A stretch of DNA of 64,000 bases from Candidatus Zhuqueibacterota bacterium (lineage in GTDB: Bacteria > Zhuqueibacterota > Zhuqueibacteria > Thermofontimicrobiales > Thiofontviventaceae). Position 1 is the first letter of the stretch, and each line of letters opens with the position of its first letter. The position numbers and the translations under genes were made by a program. Where the stretch lies: positions 21,727 to 85,726 of the forward strand of contig JAFGOE010000100.1 in assembly GCA_016926625.1 (NCBI GenBank). The letters are read 5' to 3'. The notes beneath the pieces were generated by a model. It searched no databases. It worked only from the letters and a program-made list of their open reading frames with translations, and was not told where the DNA came from. This document shows positions 56,040-64,000 of the stretch, one piece after another.

Positions 56040-56060
56040 TGTCCCATTTTAAATGGGACA
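56040..56060. promoter_or_regulatory. 21-base perfect palindrome, candidate activator site
   Basis: TGTCCCATTT-T-AAATGGGACA is a perfect 10-bp inverted repeat around one base. It lies about 190 bases upstream of the sigma-54 promoter, within the usual 80-200 base range of enhancer sites for NtrC-type activators. The sequence CTTTATTTTA after it also allows a weak terminator of the CYTH gene, about 150 bases from its stop. Confidence 0.5.
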
Positions 56061-56247
56061 CTTTATTTTAAAAGCGACATGATTAACTGTTGTTAATACA
56101 CTAATAAACATGATTAATCTTGAAAAAATGTGTACTATTTAAATTTTTAAAAGTAAGTTTTAAGTGAATTGGTAAAAGCAATCCAAAGAACCTTTAATAA
56201 TGAATAAATAATGAGTTATATATATATAGTTTTATCTTGGGTGGTTG

Positions 56248-56263
56248 TGGCATATTCCTTGCA
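56248..56263 (+). promoter_or_regulatory. Sigma-54 (RpoN) promoter
   Basis: TGGCATATTCCTTGCA matches the TGGCAC-N5-TTGCA consensus at all but one position and has the exact GG-N10-GC spacing. It is 50 bases upstream of the ATG of the small repeat protein. The neighbouring gene encodes a sigma-54 activator, which supports the call. Confidence 0.82.
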
Positions 56264-56313
56264 TATAAAATAATAAAATCGCTTAGATTAGCACTCTAAT
56301 TACGGAGGTAGTG

Positions 56314-56649
56314 ATGAAAAAGATAATGTTTTTATTTATAGTCGCATTATTTGTTTCAAGCTTATTAATCGTCGATACCGATATTGCTGAAGCAAAAGAT
56401 GCCATAGATATCGAACAGGCTGAAAGAGTCTCATTTCGCAGTAAAGTAAATAGTGAAAACGGTTTTATAGGTTCAGTTGCTAAATGGAAATGGCTTGTAT
56501 ACAATCAAATATCATCTATTAAGGAGTCGTTACAAGAACAAATCGAAAGGTACAGAGAGCCAAATCATGCGAAGGTAAATCGCTATGCTGATCCAAAGAA
56601 TCAACTGGTTAACAGATACCGTGAACCCAATCATGCAAAAGCACAATGA
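56314..56649 (+). CDS. Small secreted protein with three 11-residue repeats
   Basis: A 111-residue protein with a signal peptide (MKKIMFLFIVALFVSSLLIV, cleavage likely after AEA at 27). The middle (about 30-75) is helical with a Trp pair (KWKWLVYN). The C-terminus is three tandem 11-residue repeats of the form RYREPNHAKVN (79-89, 90-100, 101-111), highly polar and basic. I know of no family like this. GGAGG lies 5 bases before the ATG. A sigma-54 promoter drives it, and it converges with the activator gene across a shared terminator. A periplasmic or extracellular stress/envelope function is a guess. Confidence 0.8.
   Translation: MKKIMFLFIVALFVSSLLIVDTDIAEAKDAIDIEQAERVSFRSKVNSENGFIGSVAKWKWLVYNQISSIKESLQEQIERYREPNHAKVNRYADPKNQLVNRYREPNHAKAQ
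56548..56646 (+). repeat. Three 33-base coding repeats
   Basis: Three in-frame units of 33 bases encode the RYxxPxxxxxx repeats. Units 1 and 3 are nearly identical in protein (RYREPNHAK) but differ at several third-codon positions, so the repeat is conserved at protein level and is not a very recent DNA duplication. Unit 2 reads RYADPKNQLVN. Confidence 0.85.
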
Positions 56650-56687
56650 TAAGTCTTGAATTTTAGATCACAAGGCACAGATAAAAT

Positions 56688-56724
56688 AAAGAAAGACCTT
56701 CGTTCATCGAAGGTCTTTCTTTTT
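56688..56724. terminator. Strong bidirectional terminator
   Basis: A 15-bp perfect stem (AAAGAAAGACCTTCG and complement, loop TTCAT) with T-rich ends on both strands separates the convergent small repeat gene and the sigma-54 activator gene. It begins 38 bases after the first stop codon and ends just before the second. Confidence 0.93.
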
Positions 56725-56728
56725 AATT

Positions 56729-58108
56729 TTATAGCGAATCGAGAAACCGGTACAGCGTCGATCGCGATACTCCCAGCGATTTGGCTGCCTCTACTTTATT
56801 CCCATCATTTATATCCAGAGCTCTTTGAACCTCTGTGTTATTGAGTTTTCTTTTCCTTTTTCGTTTCGGTTTTACCTGGTCATGATCATGGCTCGAAAAC
56901 AAACTTGCTGGTAGGTGTTCTGTAGTGATCTCTTTGCCGCGACTGTATATCATCGCATATTGAATGGTGTTTTGAAGCTCACGAACATTACCGGGCCATT
57001 GATAAGACTTGAAAGCGGACAGGACTTCCTCTGATATCTTTGCTTTTTCTATTCCCATTTCTTTGCTGTACGTATTAAATATGTATTGCGACAGAAGCGG
57101 TATATCTTCGATCCGCTCTCGTAAAGGGGGAAGATGTAGTGGCACAACGCAGAGGCGATAATACAGGTCCTCACGAAAATTCCTTTTCGCTATTTCGCTC
57201 TTAATATTTCTATTGGTAGCGCTAATGATTCTGACATTTACCCTGATCGTTTTTTCTCCGCCGACGGGCTCAAATGTACCTTCCTGAAGTACTCGCAATA
57301 ATTTAACTTGCATCAGTGGTGTGATGTCCCCGATCTCATCGAGAAAGATCGTACCTCCATCGGCTAACTCGAATCGTCCTTTTTTATCACGGATAGCGCC
57401 GGTAAATGCACCCTTAACGTGACCGAATAATTCACTTTCGAGTAACGATTCGGGTAGTGCTGCGCAATTCATGGCGATAAATGGTTTCTCGGACCTGTTA
57501 CCCTCAAAATGAATCGCGGATGCAACCAATTCTTTACCTGTCCCACTCTCCCCCTCGATAAAGACCGGAATATCCACATCACTCAACACTTTAATTTTCT
57601 CTCTGATCTCTATAATCTTCGGATCATTGCCTAAAAGTTTAGGAATGCCATGATTTACTTCATTTTCCCGTTTTAATCTGGATAGTGCGGTAATATCTTC
57701 GAGTAATATAATCGCATAGTCCTGATTATCCAGCGTTAATGGTGAAGATGTTATCATTAATTCCTTGTTTTCTGTTTTATCGTCTATCTTCAGGGTGATG
57801 AGAGCGTTATGTCTATAAATTTTTTGATGTCTCAGAGCAGCAATCGCAGGAGACATGATTTGACAGTTCTTAGCACAATACTGTTTGTCACATCGTGTCC
57901 AGTTGTCATTAAAATCGATACAATTAAGCACTTCTCCGATGTTTCGATCATAAATTTTAGCATGCGAGATTTGAAAGGTATTTTCTATAAAATTATTGAC
58001 TGCTTGCACTTTGAGATTGCTATCGATCAGTATGACTCCGATAGGCAGAGAGTCAACTAAAGAATGAATGAAACTATCGTTTAATAGGATCTTATTATTT
58101 GTGATCAT
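56729..58108 (-). CDS. Sigma-54-dependent activator with Cys-containing PAS domain
   Basis: An NtrC-type enhancer-binding protein of 459 residues. Residues 10-140 are a PAS domain with four Cys at 63, 73, 78 and 82 ([10 protein letters not shown]), suggesting a metal, Fe-S or redox sensor. The AAA+ domain (about 158-385) has Walker A GESGTGKE (186-193), the sigma-54-contacting GAFTGA (233-238) and Walker B IFLDE. A basic linker (KPKRKRKRK) leads to a Fis-type helix-turn-helix (about 423-459, [20 protein letters not shown]). There is no receiver domain, so the signal is sensed directly. It is likely to control the sigma-54 promoter at 56248. Confidence 0.95.
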   Translation of the reverse strand: MITNNKILLNDSFIHSLVDSLPIGVILIDSNLKVQAVNNFIENTFQISHAKIYDRNIGEVLNCIDFNDNWTRCDKQYCAKNCQIMSPAIAALRHQKIYRHNALITLKIDDKTENKELMITSSPLTLDNQDYAIILLEDITALSRLKRENEVNHGIPKLLGNDPKIIEIREKIKVLSDVDIPVFIEGESGTGKELVASAIHFEGNRSEKPFIAMNCAALPESLLESELFGHVKGAFTGAIRDKKGRFELADGGTIFLDEIGDITPLMQVKLLRVLQEGTFEPVGGEKTIRVNVRIISATNRNIKSEIAKRNFREDLYYRLCVVPLHLPPLRERIEDIPLLSQYIFNTYSKEMGIEKAKISEEVLSAFKSYQWPGNVRELQNTIQYAMIYSRGKEITTEHLPASLFSSHDHDQVKPKRKRKRKLNNTEVQRALDINDGNKVEAAKSLGVSRSTLYRFLDSL

Positions 58109-58436
58109 TCATGATTCCCGCGTTTGGTGAATAATTGTTATTATAATTATCACATATGTCTCGAATTTCCATTTTAGATCTGGCGACAAAATTTAATAAC
58201 GTATTTAGAAATGTAGAAATTCCAGTAAAAATAAGTTATTTAAAAAATAACATAAATTATCTTTATTATTATATTAAAATTAGCATAGATTGTCAAGTCA
58301 TTTTCTTGTGGACACGCTTAGATTGGTCTCTTATTATTTTTTAGATCCTTACGGGGAAAATATCTTCTGCAGTTTCTTAGATTTGCAGCTATAAAAGAAG
58401 TAGACATATGATTAAATATTTACTATGAGGATTAAT
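58109..58436. other. Divergent AT-rich intergenic region
   Basis: The 328 bases between the activator (minus) and the second malectin gene (plus) hold no ORF. A weak promoter lies at 58383-58412. TGTC/GACA half-sites occur near 58293-58313 (TTGTCAAG and GTGGACAC). No sigma-54 GG-N10-GC element was found. Confidence 0.45.
58383..58412 (+). promoter_or_regulatory. Candidate sigma-70 promoter of second malectin gene
   Basis: TTGCAG and TATGAT are 18 bases apart, ending 24 bases before the ATG at 58437. Confidence 0.4.
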
Positions 58437-61184
58437 ATGAAACGCACATTTGGTACTTTAATGTTTATGATTTTTACTCTGGTGTTATTGATTTTGTCAG
58501 CCGAAGCCCAGACGATAATACGTGTGAATTGTGGTGGTGACGCGTATAGAGATCACCTGGGTAACAACTGGTCGCGTGACCAGGCATACAGACCCGGTGA
58601 GTGGGGATATGAAATTGGAGGATATGCTCTTTTCTATCCCACGGAGATCCATGGTACCGTAGATGATCCATTATATCAAGCGGAGAGGAATGCGCTTTAT
58701 TATTATAGATTTACTGTTCCCAATGGGACGTATTATGTCACATTAAAATTTGCAGAACTGTATTACAAAAAAATAGGAGAACGAATATTTCATGTCGATA
58801 TTGAAGGACATCGTGTTATTTCTGACTTCGACATGGTTGCGACAGCCGGTTTTGCCACGGCTATCGACAGGACATTTCCGGTGCAGGTGAACGATGGGAT
58901 CCTTGATATCTATTTTATAACGATTGAAGTCGCACCAGGAATAACCATTGCGCATGCGAACATCAAGGCTATTGCGGTCATCGAGCAGGGGACGCATGAA
59001 CCCTTGTTATGGGTCAATAAGACGGCGCTGAATTTCGGGCGGAATTCGTTTAGTCAGGTGTTTGAGGTAAGGAACGGTGGGGAGTTGCCGTTGGAGTGGA
59101 CTATCTTCGAAAATCCGGATGAGGCATGGATCACGAATGTAACGCCAACAGTCGGAACGCTGTACCAGGGTCAGTCGGCCGAAGTGAGAGTGGACGTCAG
59201 CCGTAATGGACTGGGTGAGGGATTTTATCATGGGACGCTATCCATCGACTCCAATGGGGGATTTAAAAATGTGGATGTATCGATGGAGGTCAAGAACGAT
59301 TATCCGCTACTCGATGTATCGCGGAACGCGCTTGATTTCGGTGCCATTTTAACGGCACGTCGATTCCAGATCCACAATCGCGGCACGGCGCGGTTGACAT
59401 GGAATGCCTACAATACGACCCATGCCTCGTGGCTCAAAGCGATCGAGCCTTCGAGCGGGGAGATCAATGCGGGCGGACAGCAGGAGGTGGTGGTCGTTAT
59501 CGATCGTACGGCGACAGGTGATAGCACGATGACAGCGGCTGTCTCTGTGAACACGAACGCGGGCAACCGGAATGTGGAGATACTGGCGAACAGGGGTTAC
59601 CATCCGCTGCTCATTAATTGCGGGGGAGGAGATTACCTTGATCATGCCGATCGCACCTGGTTTGAGGATATGCATTATCAGGGAGGAAGCGATCATGTTC
59701 AGCAGGTGGAGGTATGGGGTACGGATGATGATCCGTTATATCAGCATACACGGCAGGGTGATCTGTCTTATTCGATCCCGCTTCAGGAGAACGGTCGTTA
59801 TCGGTTAGCGCTTCATTTCGTCGAGACGGAATATGATGAGCCGCAATCGCGTGTATTTAATGTGATGGTCGAGGATTCCAGTTACTATCCGTCATTGGAC
59901 ATTGCCGCTGAGACTCAGGCACAAACGCCCCTGGTCAGGGAATCGCTGGTCGATATCGCTGATACGACCTTAAACATCGAGTTGGAATCGGTGGTCGATC
60001 AACCGGTGATCGCGGCGATTGAATTACAGAAGATCCCGCAAGATCCGTATCTGAGTCTACACAACACGGTGCTGAATTTCGGGCCTGAGGAGACGCGGTT
60101 GCATTTTGCGGTTCGTAACTCTGGAGCCATGGACCTGCATTGGCGTGTCGAGAAGTCCCCGGATTGTCAGTGGATCCGGCGGGTGTCTCCGGATTCGGGC
60201 AGCACCGGTTATGGATGCAGCGATTCGGTGTGGGTGGTGGTGGACCGACGACGATTACCGCATGGTCTGTTGCAGGACACCCTGAGAGTGCATTCCAATG
60301 GGGGTCAAGGTCTGGTGGTGGTGTCGATGCAGGTGGGCAGCACGGAGCAGGTAACGTTGCGAGTCAACGCGGGTGGCGATGATTATGTGGATACGTCAGG
60401 GAATGAATGGAAGGCGGATCAGGCATATACGGCGGGTGCGTGGGGGTACCTTGGTGGTGAGACCTATGTTCATCCGATGCCGGTGGGCGAGACAGCGGAG
60501 GACGTGTTGTACCAGAGTGAGCGGTGGGGACTGGAGGGGTATCGATTCGATGTGCCGAACGGTACGTACGATGTGGTGTTGCACTTTGCCGAGATCTACT
60601 TCATGGAGGCGCAGCGTCGAGTGATGGACGTGCTGATCGAGGGAGATCTTAAACTGGATGATTTCGACATCTTTTCCGAAGCAGGCTATATGAAAGCGTG
60701 TGTGAAACCGTTTCAGGTGGTGGTCAATGATCAGGCGTTAGATATCAAATTTAATCGTGGCATGGATGATCCGAAGATATCGGCGATAGAGATTCAGAGC
60801 CGGTTTATTGCGCAGCCGATTCCGCTGGAACGAGGCGTCCGTTGTCCGGCTGCCGATAACGACCAACGTCGGCTGATGCCGCAATCGTTGGACATACATC
60901 AGAACTATCCGAATCCGTTTAATATGGAGACGCAGATCACCTTTTCATTGCCATATTCAGCCCAGGTATGTTTGGAGGTGTACAATATATTGGGTCAACG
61001 GATTAAGGTGCTGCACGATTCGCCGTTAGGTGAGGGCACGTACAGCTACGCGTGGCAGGGGACGGACGATATGGGCCAGGCGGTACCATCCGGATTTTAT
61101 CTCTACGCGATCCACGTGATTCCGGATGACAGCGAGTCGCACTCTACCGTGCATCGTGTAAATAAGATGCTGCTGTTGAAATGA
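58437..61184 (+). CDS. Secreted malectin / BACON-Ig protein with FlgD-like C-terminus
   Basis: A smaller relative of the 3010-residue protein (915 residues). Signal peptide about 1-24 (ending AEAQ), malectin 1 (about 25-185, RVNCGGDAY), two BACON-like Ig domains (190-390), malectin 2 (395-540, LINCGGGDY but lacking the GYxGG block), a third Ig domain (545-640), malectin 3 (645-800, with NAGG in place of NCGG) and a C-terminal sorting-type domain (HQNYPNPFN). The frame opens at 58425, but GAGG 6 bases before the ATG at 58437 fixes the start. It lies divergent from the sigma-54 activator. Probable cell-surface carbohydrate-binding protein. Confidence 0.88.
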   Translation: MKRTFGTLMFMIFTLVLLILSAEAQTIIRVNCGGDAYRDHLGNNWSRDQAYRPGEWGYEIGGYALFYPTEIHGTVDDPLYQAERNALYYYRFTVPNGTYYVTLKFAELYYKKIGERIFHVDIEGHRVISDFDMVATAGFATAIDRTFPVQVNDGILDIYFITIEVAPGITIAHANIKAIAVIEQGTHEPLLWVNKTALNFGRNSFSQVFEVRNGGELPLEWTIFENPDEAWITNVTPTVGTLYQGQSAEVRVDVSRNGLGEGFYHGTLSIDSNGGFKNVDVSMEVKNDYPLLDVSRNALDFGAILTARRFQIHNRGTARLTWNAYNTTHASWLKAIEPSSGEINAGGQQEVVVVIDRTATGDSTMTAAVSVNTNAGNRNVEILANRGYHPLLINCGGGDYLDHADRTWFEDMHYQGGSDHVQQVEVWGTDDDPLYQHTRQGDLSYSIPLQENGRYRLALHFVETEYDEPQSRVFNVMVEDSSYYPSLDIAAETQAQTPLVRESLVDIADTTLNIELESVVDQPVIAAIELQKIPQDPYLSLHNTVLNFGPEETRLHFAVRNSGAMDLHWRVEKSPDCQWIRRVSPDSGSTGYGCSDSVWVVVDRRRLPHGLLQDTLRVHSNGGQGLVVVSMQVGSTEQVTLRVNAGGDDYVDTSGNEWKADQAYTAGAWGYLGGETYVHPMPVGETAEDVLYQSERWGLEGYRFDVPNGTYDVVLHFAEIYFMEAQRRVMDVLIEGDLKLDDFDIFSEAGYMKACVKPFQVVVNDQALDIKFNRGMDDPKISAIEIQSRFIAQPIPLERGVRCPAADNDQRRLMPQSLDIHQNYPNPFNMETQITFSLPYSAQVCLEVYNILGQRIKVLHDSPLGEGTYSYAWQGTDDMGQAVPSGFYLYAIHVIPDDSESHSTVHRVNKMLLLK

Positions 61185-61207
61185 TTTGAAGGTGAATAAA
61201 GGGGGAT

Positions 61208-61241
61208 AGCTGGTGGTGAAAATTCGCCACCAGCTTTTTTT
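61208..61241 (+). terminator. Intrinsic terminator of second malectin gene
   Basis: AGCTGGTGG pairs with CCACCAGCT over a 10-base loop and is followed by seven T. It starts 23 bases after the stop codon. Confidence 0.93.
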
Positions 61242-61450
61242 ATTGTAGGACCTGACTAACGCATATACCGTCTATTCATTATACAGCAATTCTCTTTTAA
61301 TTCATTTGATCTTCCATATCCAGGATTTTACATCTGCTATTCCTTCATTATCCGTTGTACTCCGTTGTAAACTAGAGATGAATTCATCTAAATGAGACTT
61401 CAGCCAGATTGTAATCGTGTGTACGAAAGTTTGGAAAATTTGAAAATGAC

Positions 61451-61479
61451 TTGATTCAAAAATTACTTTTTCATATATT
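61451..61479 (+). promoter_or_regulatory. Sigma-70-type promoter of thyX
   Basis: TTGATT and TATATT are separated by 17 bases, about 115 bases before the thyX ATG. Confidence 0.5.
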
Positions 61480-61595
61480 AATTTCTAATCTATTCTTTCT
61501 TATGTTTCGATTGTTTAAGTATCAACATGACTATATCGTTTAATTTTTATAGATAAACAGGTTGTTCGGCTTATTATAGAAATACGGAGAATTAC

Positions 61596-62468
61596 ATGGC
61601 ACATATATCAGTATCAGCAGCAGAAGAGATTATTGACCAGGTGATACCGTGCCTGGATCATGGATTTGTCCGATTGATCGACTACATGGGATCGGATGAA
61701 TCCATTGTGCAGGCAGCACGTGTTTCCTATGGCAAAGGGACAAAGAAAGTAAGACAGGATCGTTCTTTAATTCGTTACCTGTTGAGGCATGGACACACCA
61801 GTCCTTTTGAAATGGTTGAATTTAAATTTCATTGTAAGATGCCGATTTTTGTAGCGCGTCAATGGATACGCCATCGTACGGCCAGTGTCAATGAATATTC
61901 ATTACGTTACTCCAAGGCGGTCGGGGATTTTTACATTCCGGAAAGCGAGAACATACGATTTCAATCGAAATCGAATCGTCAGGGTCGATCGGAGGAGACG
62001 GTGCCGGACGACTTGAAACAACACCTTCTCGATGTCATCCTGGCCCATTCACAACGAAGCTGGCAGGACTATGAGGAATTAGAGGCGAAGAACATAGCCC
62101 GGGAGTTAGCCAGAATACATTTACCTCTGAATATGTACACCGAGTGGTATTGGAAGATCGATTTAAGTAATTTATTACATTTCATAAAATTGCGGTCAGA
62201 GGTACACGCTCAGTATGAAATTCGTATCTATGCTCAAGCCATTTCGGAGATCGTGAAAAAGGTGGTTCCTCTCACATGGGAGGCATTTACCGATTACGTC
62301 TATAATGCGCGAACGTTTTCTAAAGTCGAGATGGATATTATCAGGAAAATCCTGGAGTCGCAACAGGCAGTTATCGACTGGGAGCAGATCGCTCTTGACA
62401 ACGGATTGGAAAAGTTAGAGGCGCAGGAATTCGCGGCCAAGTTTGACACAGAAAATGATATTGCATGA
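61596..62468 (+). CDS. thyX: Flavin-dependent thymidylate synthase
   Basis: ThyX makes dTMP from dUMP using FAD, NADPH and methylene-tetrahydrofolate. The signature RHRTASVNEYSLRYS (RHRxxSxNExSxRY) is intact, with the HTSPFEMVEF block before it and NLLHFIKLRSEVHAQYEIR after it. Length of 290 residues is slightly longer than most ThyX because of a C-terminal extension. ACGGAG precedes the ATG. Next to an endonuclease Q-like gene on the same strand. Confidence 0.97.
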   Translation: MAHISVSAAEEIIDQVIPCLDHGFVRLIDYMGSDESIVQAARVSYGKGTKKVRQDRSLIRYLLRHGHTSPFEMVEFKFHCKMPIFVARQWIRHRTASVNEYSLRYSKAVGDFYIPESENIRFQSKSNRQGRSEETVPDDLKQHLLDVILAHSQRSWQDYEELEAKNIARELARIHLPLNMYTEWYWKIDLSNLLHFIKLRSEVHAQYEIRIYAQAISEIVKKVVPLTWEAFTDYVYNARTFSKVEMDIIRKILESQQAVIDWEQIALDNGLEKLEAQEFAAKFDTENDIA

Positions 62469-62708
62469 TGATGGATCAATGATCCTTATAATAAAAAATT
62501 AGCCATGTTATTCATAAGAAGTTTTAAAGTGAGGGTTACGTCTGGGTCGCTATTTACCTTCATTAAGTAATTTTTAATCGTCGATGGTCATGATAATACG
62601 CCTTTAATCGCTATCGACTGTATCAATATAGATCCGGTTTGATAGTAAGTTACTCATCTATACATTGATTATCTTCATACTGATCATAGAAAAAGAGTTA
62701 TTACAATT

Positions 62709-64000
62709 ATGTCATTTATTGCCGATCTTCATATTCATTCTCACTATTCAAGGGCCACGAGCCGCCAGTTAAATTTAGAGCATTTGCATCAGTGGGGGCA
62801 ATTAAAAGGGCTGCGTGTTATTGCAACCGGTGATTTCACTCATCCGGGCTGGTTATCCGAGTTAAAAGAAAAATTACAGCCAGCGGAACCAGGTTTATAC
62901 ACATTAAAAAAAGAGTTTAGCAGCACGACGCAGCGGGAAGTCGCCCGGGCGTGTGAGGGAGATGTCAGATTTATTTTATCCGCTGAGATAAGCAATATTT
63001 ATAAAAAAGGTGATAAGGTACGTAAAGTTCACAATGTATTGCTGAGTCCCTCATTAGAGACTGCACAAAAGATCCAGGATCGTCTGGAGCAAATCGGAAA
63101 TATTCGTTCCGATGGCCGCCCGATTCTGGGTCTTGACTCACGTGATTTACTCGAGATCGTGCTCGAAGAGGACGAAGAAGCCTGTTTGATTCCCGCTCAC
63201 ATCTGGACGCCCTGGTTTTCAGCCCTGGGTTCTAAATCTGGGTTCGATTCCATCGAAGAGTGTTACGGCGATTTAAGCAAGCATATTTTTGCGGTAGAGA
63301 CCGGTTTGTCATCGGATCCTCCCATGAACTGGCGCGTATCCAGTCTGGATAAATATACACTCGTATCAAATTCCGACGCGCATTCTCCGCAGAAGTTGGC
63401 TCGTGAGGCAAATCTTTTCCATTGTGAATTATCGTACCCAGCGATGATAGAGGCATTGAAATCGGGTGATCCTGCCTTATTTGGAGGAACCATCGAGTTC
63501 TATCCGCAGGAAGGGAAGTATCATTTCGATGGGCATCGAAAGTGTGGAGTACGGTTATCCCCGGTAGAGACGAAGGCGAATAACGGTATCTGTCCCGTAT
63601 GTGGAAAGAAGGTAACTCTAGGCGTCACTCATCGTGTAGATGAGTTAGCGGATAGGGACCCCGGTGCAACTCACGCGAAGGCGCTACCTTTTACCAGCCT
63701 TATCCCCTTATCCGAGGTCGTTGCTGAGGTGGTAGGTCAGGGAGAAAACACGAAAAGAGTGATTGCAAAGCTGGATCATTTACTGGTGAAACTTGGCCCT
63801 GAACTGGATATTCTGATGAATATTCCGCTTATTGACATTGAACGAGTCGGCGGTTTAATGACACGCGAGGCGATAGAACGGATGCGTAATAGTCATGTTC
63901 ATATCGATGCGGGTTACGATGGAGAATATGGAATTGTCAAATTATTTTCTAAAGAAGAACGCGATAAATTTTTATCATCATCATTTTTCGTCGAAGAAGA
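62709..64000 (+). CDS. Endonuclease Q-like PHP-domain protein, 3' truncated
   Basis: The frame runs without stop from the ATG at 62709 to the window edge (430 codons). The N-terminus is a PHP domain: FIADLHIHSHYSRATS, then ATGDFTHPGW, LIPAHIWTPW and SNSDAHSP, each with metal ligands. A zinc segment follows near residue 280-310 (KCGVRLSP, CPVCGKKVTLGVTHRVDELA). This layout matches endonuclease Q, which nicks DNA 5' of deaminated bases (uracil, hypoxanthine, xanthine) and AP sites. Bacterial members are often annotated as UvrD/helicase-related. EndoQ is about 400-430 residues, so the gene probably ends soon after the window unless fused to a helicase. Confidence 0.85.
   Translation, partial: MSFIADLHIHSHYSRATSRQLNLEHLHQWGQLKGLRVIATGDFTHPGWLSELKEKLQPAEPGLYTLKKEFSSTTQREVARACEGDVRFILSAEISNIYKKGDKVRKVHNVLLSPSLETAQKIQDRLEQIGNIRSDGRPILGLDSRDLLEIVLEEDEEACLIPAHIWTPWFSALGSKSGFDSIEECYGDLSKHIFAVETGLSSDPPMNWRVSSLDKYTLVSNSDAHSPQKLAREANLFHCELSYPAMIEALKSGDPALFGGTIEFYPQEGKYHFDGHRKCGVRLSPVETKANNGICPVCGKKVTLGVTHRVDELADRDPGATHAKALPFTSLIPLSEVVAEVVGQGENTKRVIAKLDHLLVKLGPELDILMNIPLIDIERVGGLMTREAIERMRNSHVHIDAGYDGEYGIVKLFSKEERDKFLSSSFFVEE

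Larger units (their letters stand above)
55893..56313. other. Regulatory intergenic region upstream of the repeat protein
   Basis: 421 bases without a gene. Besides the palindrome at 56040-56060 and the sigma-54 promoter at 56248-56263, it is strongly AT-rich between about 56080 and 56235, as expected for a bendable segment between an activator site and a sigma-54 promoter. Confidence 0.6.
61185..61595. other. Gene-free region with terminator and thyX promoter
   Basis: 411 bases without a convincing ORF. Besides the terminator at 61208-61241 and the promoter at 61451-61479, a direct repeat CCGTTGTA occurs twice near 61350-61368. A leader of about 110 bases lies between the promoter and thyX; no known riboswitch was recognised in it. 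Confidence 0.5.

Noticed and set aside
58109..58436. Possible sigma-54 promoter before the second malectin gene
   Set aside because: Every GG in this region was checked for GC after ten bases and none fits.

Overview
The window looks like a chromosomal segment of a Gram-negative bacterium from the FCB group, possibly a KSB1/Calditrichota-like candidate lineage. The reasons are two very large secreted proteins ending in a FlgD-like/T9SS-type C-terminal domain with a YPNPFN motif, a GWxTD-type protein next to a peptidase-MA/TolB/BamA hybrid, DUF4321 and DUF4390 proteins, and many predicted outer-membrane or lipoprotein products. Several upstream regions carry ordinary sigma-70-like boxes (TTGACA/TATATT types) and many genes have AGGAGG-type ribosome binding sites, unlike typical Bacteroidetes. 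No rRNA, tRNA, CRISPR array, phage or insertion sequence was found. The lineage assignment is inference; no database was searched.

Layout. 1-5.7 kb: plus-strand citrate/C4 metabolism cluster (aconitase/LeuD-type small subunit cut by the window edge, malic enzyme fused to a PTA domain, a CitD-CitE fusion and CitF), then a small orphan. 6.2-9.2 kb: minus-strand cell-wall sugar recycling operon (AmgK-like kinase, stand-alone RapZ C-terminal domain, MurU-like nucleotidyltransferase) and a coiled-coil protein. 9.7-17.3 kb: plus-strand envelope cluster (YARHG protein, amidase, Cys-rich mini-protein, beta-helix lipoprotein, lipid kinase, PrmA, DUF4390, and a polysaccharide deacetylase with a B-box zinc finger). 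17.5-24.2 kb: peptidase/TolB/BamA hybrid and GWxTD protein, convergent with a VWA membrane protein. 24.5-33.5 kb: one 3010-residue secreted modular protein (InlB-type repeats, beta-propellers, PKD, eight BACON-like Ig domains and five malectin domains). 34-38 kb: cupin, ABC-F ATPase, HNH protein and YchF GTPase.

38.1-47.7 kb: a long minus-strand run, ecfT-truA-tal-degP-purC-like-psd-pssA-DUF4321-tatA-tatA-gatA-gatB. Its PurC homologue has lost the family's signature residues. 47.9-54.7 kb: plus-strand OPT transporter, PqqD-like protein, CsgG-type lipoprotein, outer-membrane protein, YdjC deacetylase and Ddl. 54.7-55.2 kb: two tiny membrane proteins on minus. 55.4-58.1 kb: CYTH protein, then a compact unit made of a palindrome, a near-perfect sigma-54 promoter, a small secreted protein with three 11-residue repeats, a shared terminator and a convergent sigma-54 activator with a Cys-containing PAS domain. 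58.4-61.2 kb: a second malectin protein. 61.6-64 kb: ThyX and an endonuclease Q-like PHP protein cut by the window edge.

The most unusual part is the sigma-54 unit at 56.0-58.1 kb. A second, weaker sigma-54-like promoter lies upstream of the giant malectin gene, so the activator could control more than one surface-protein gene; this is inference.
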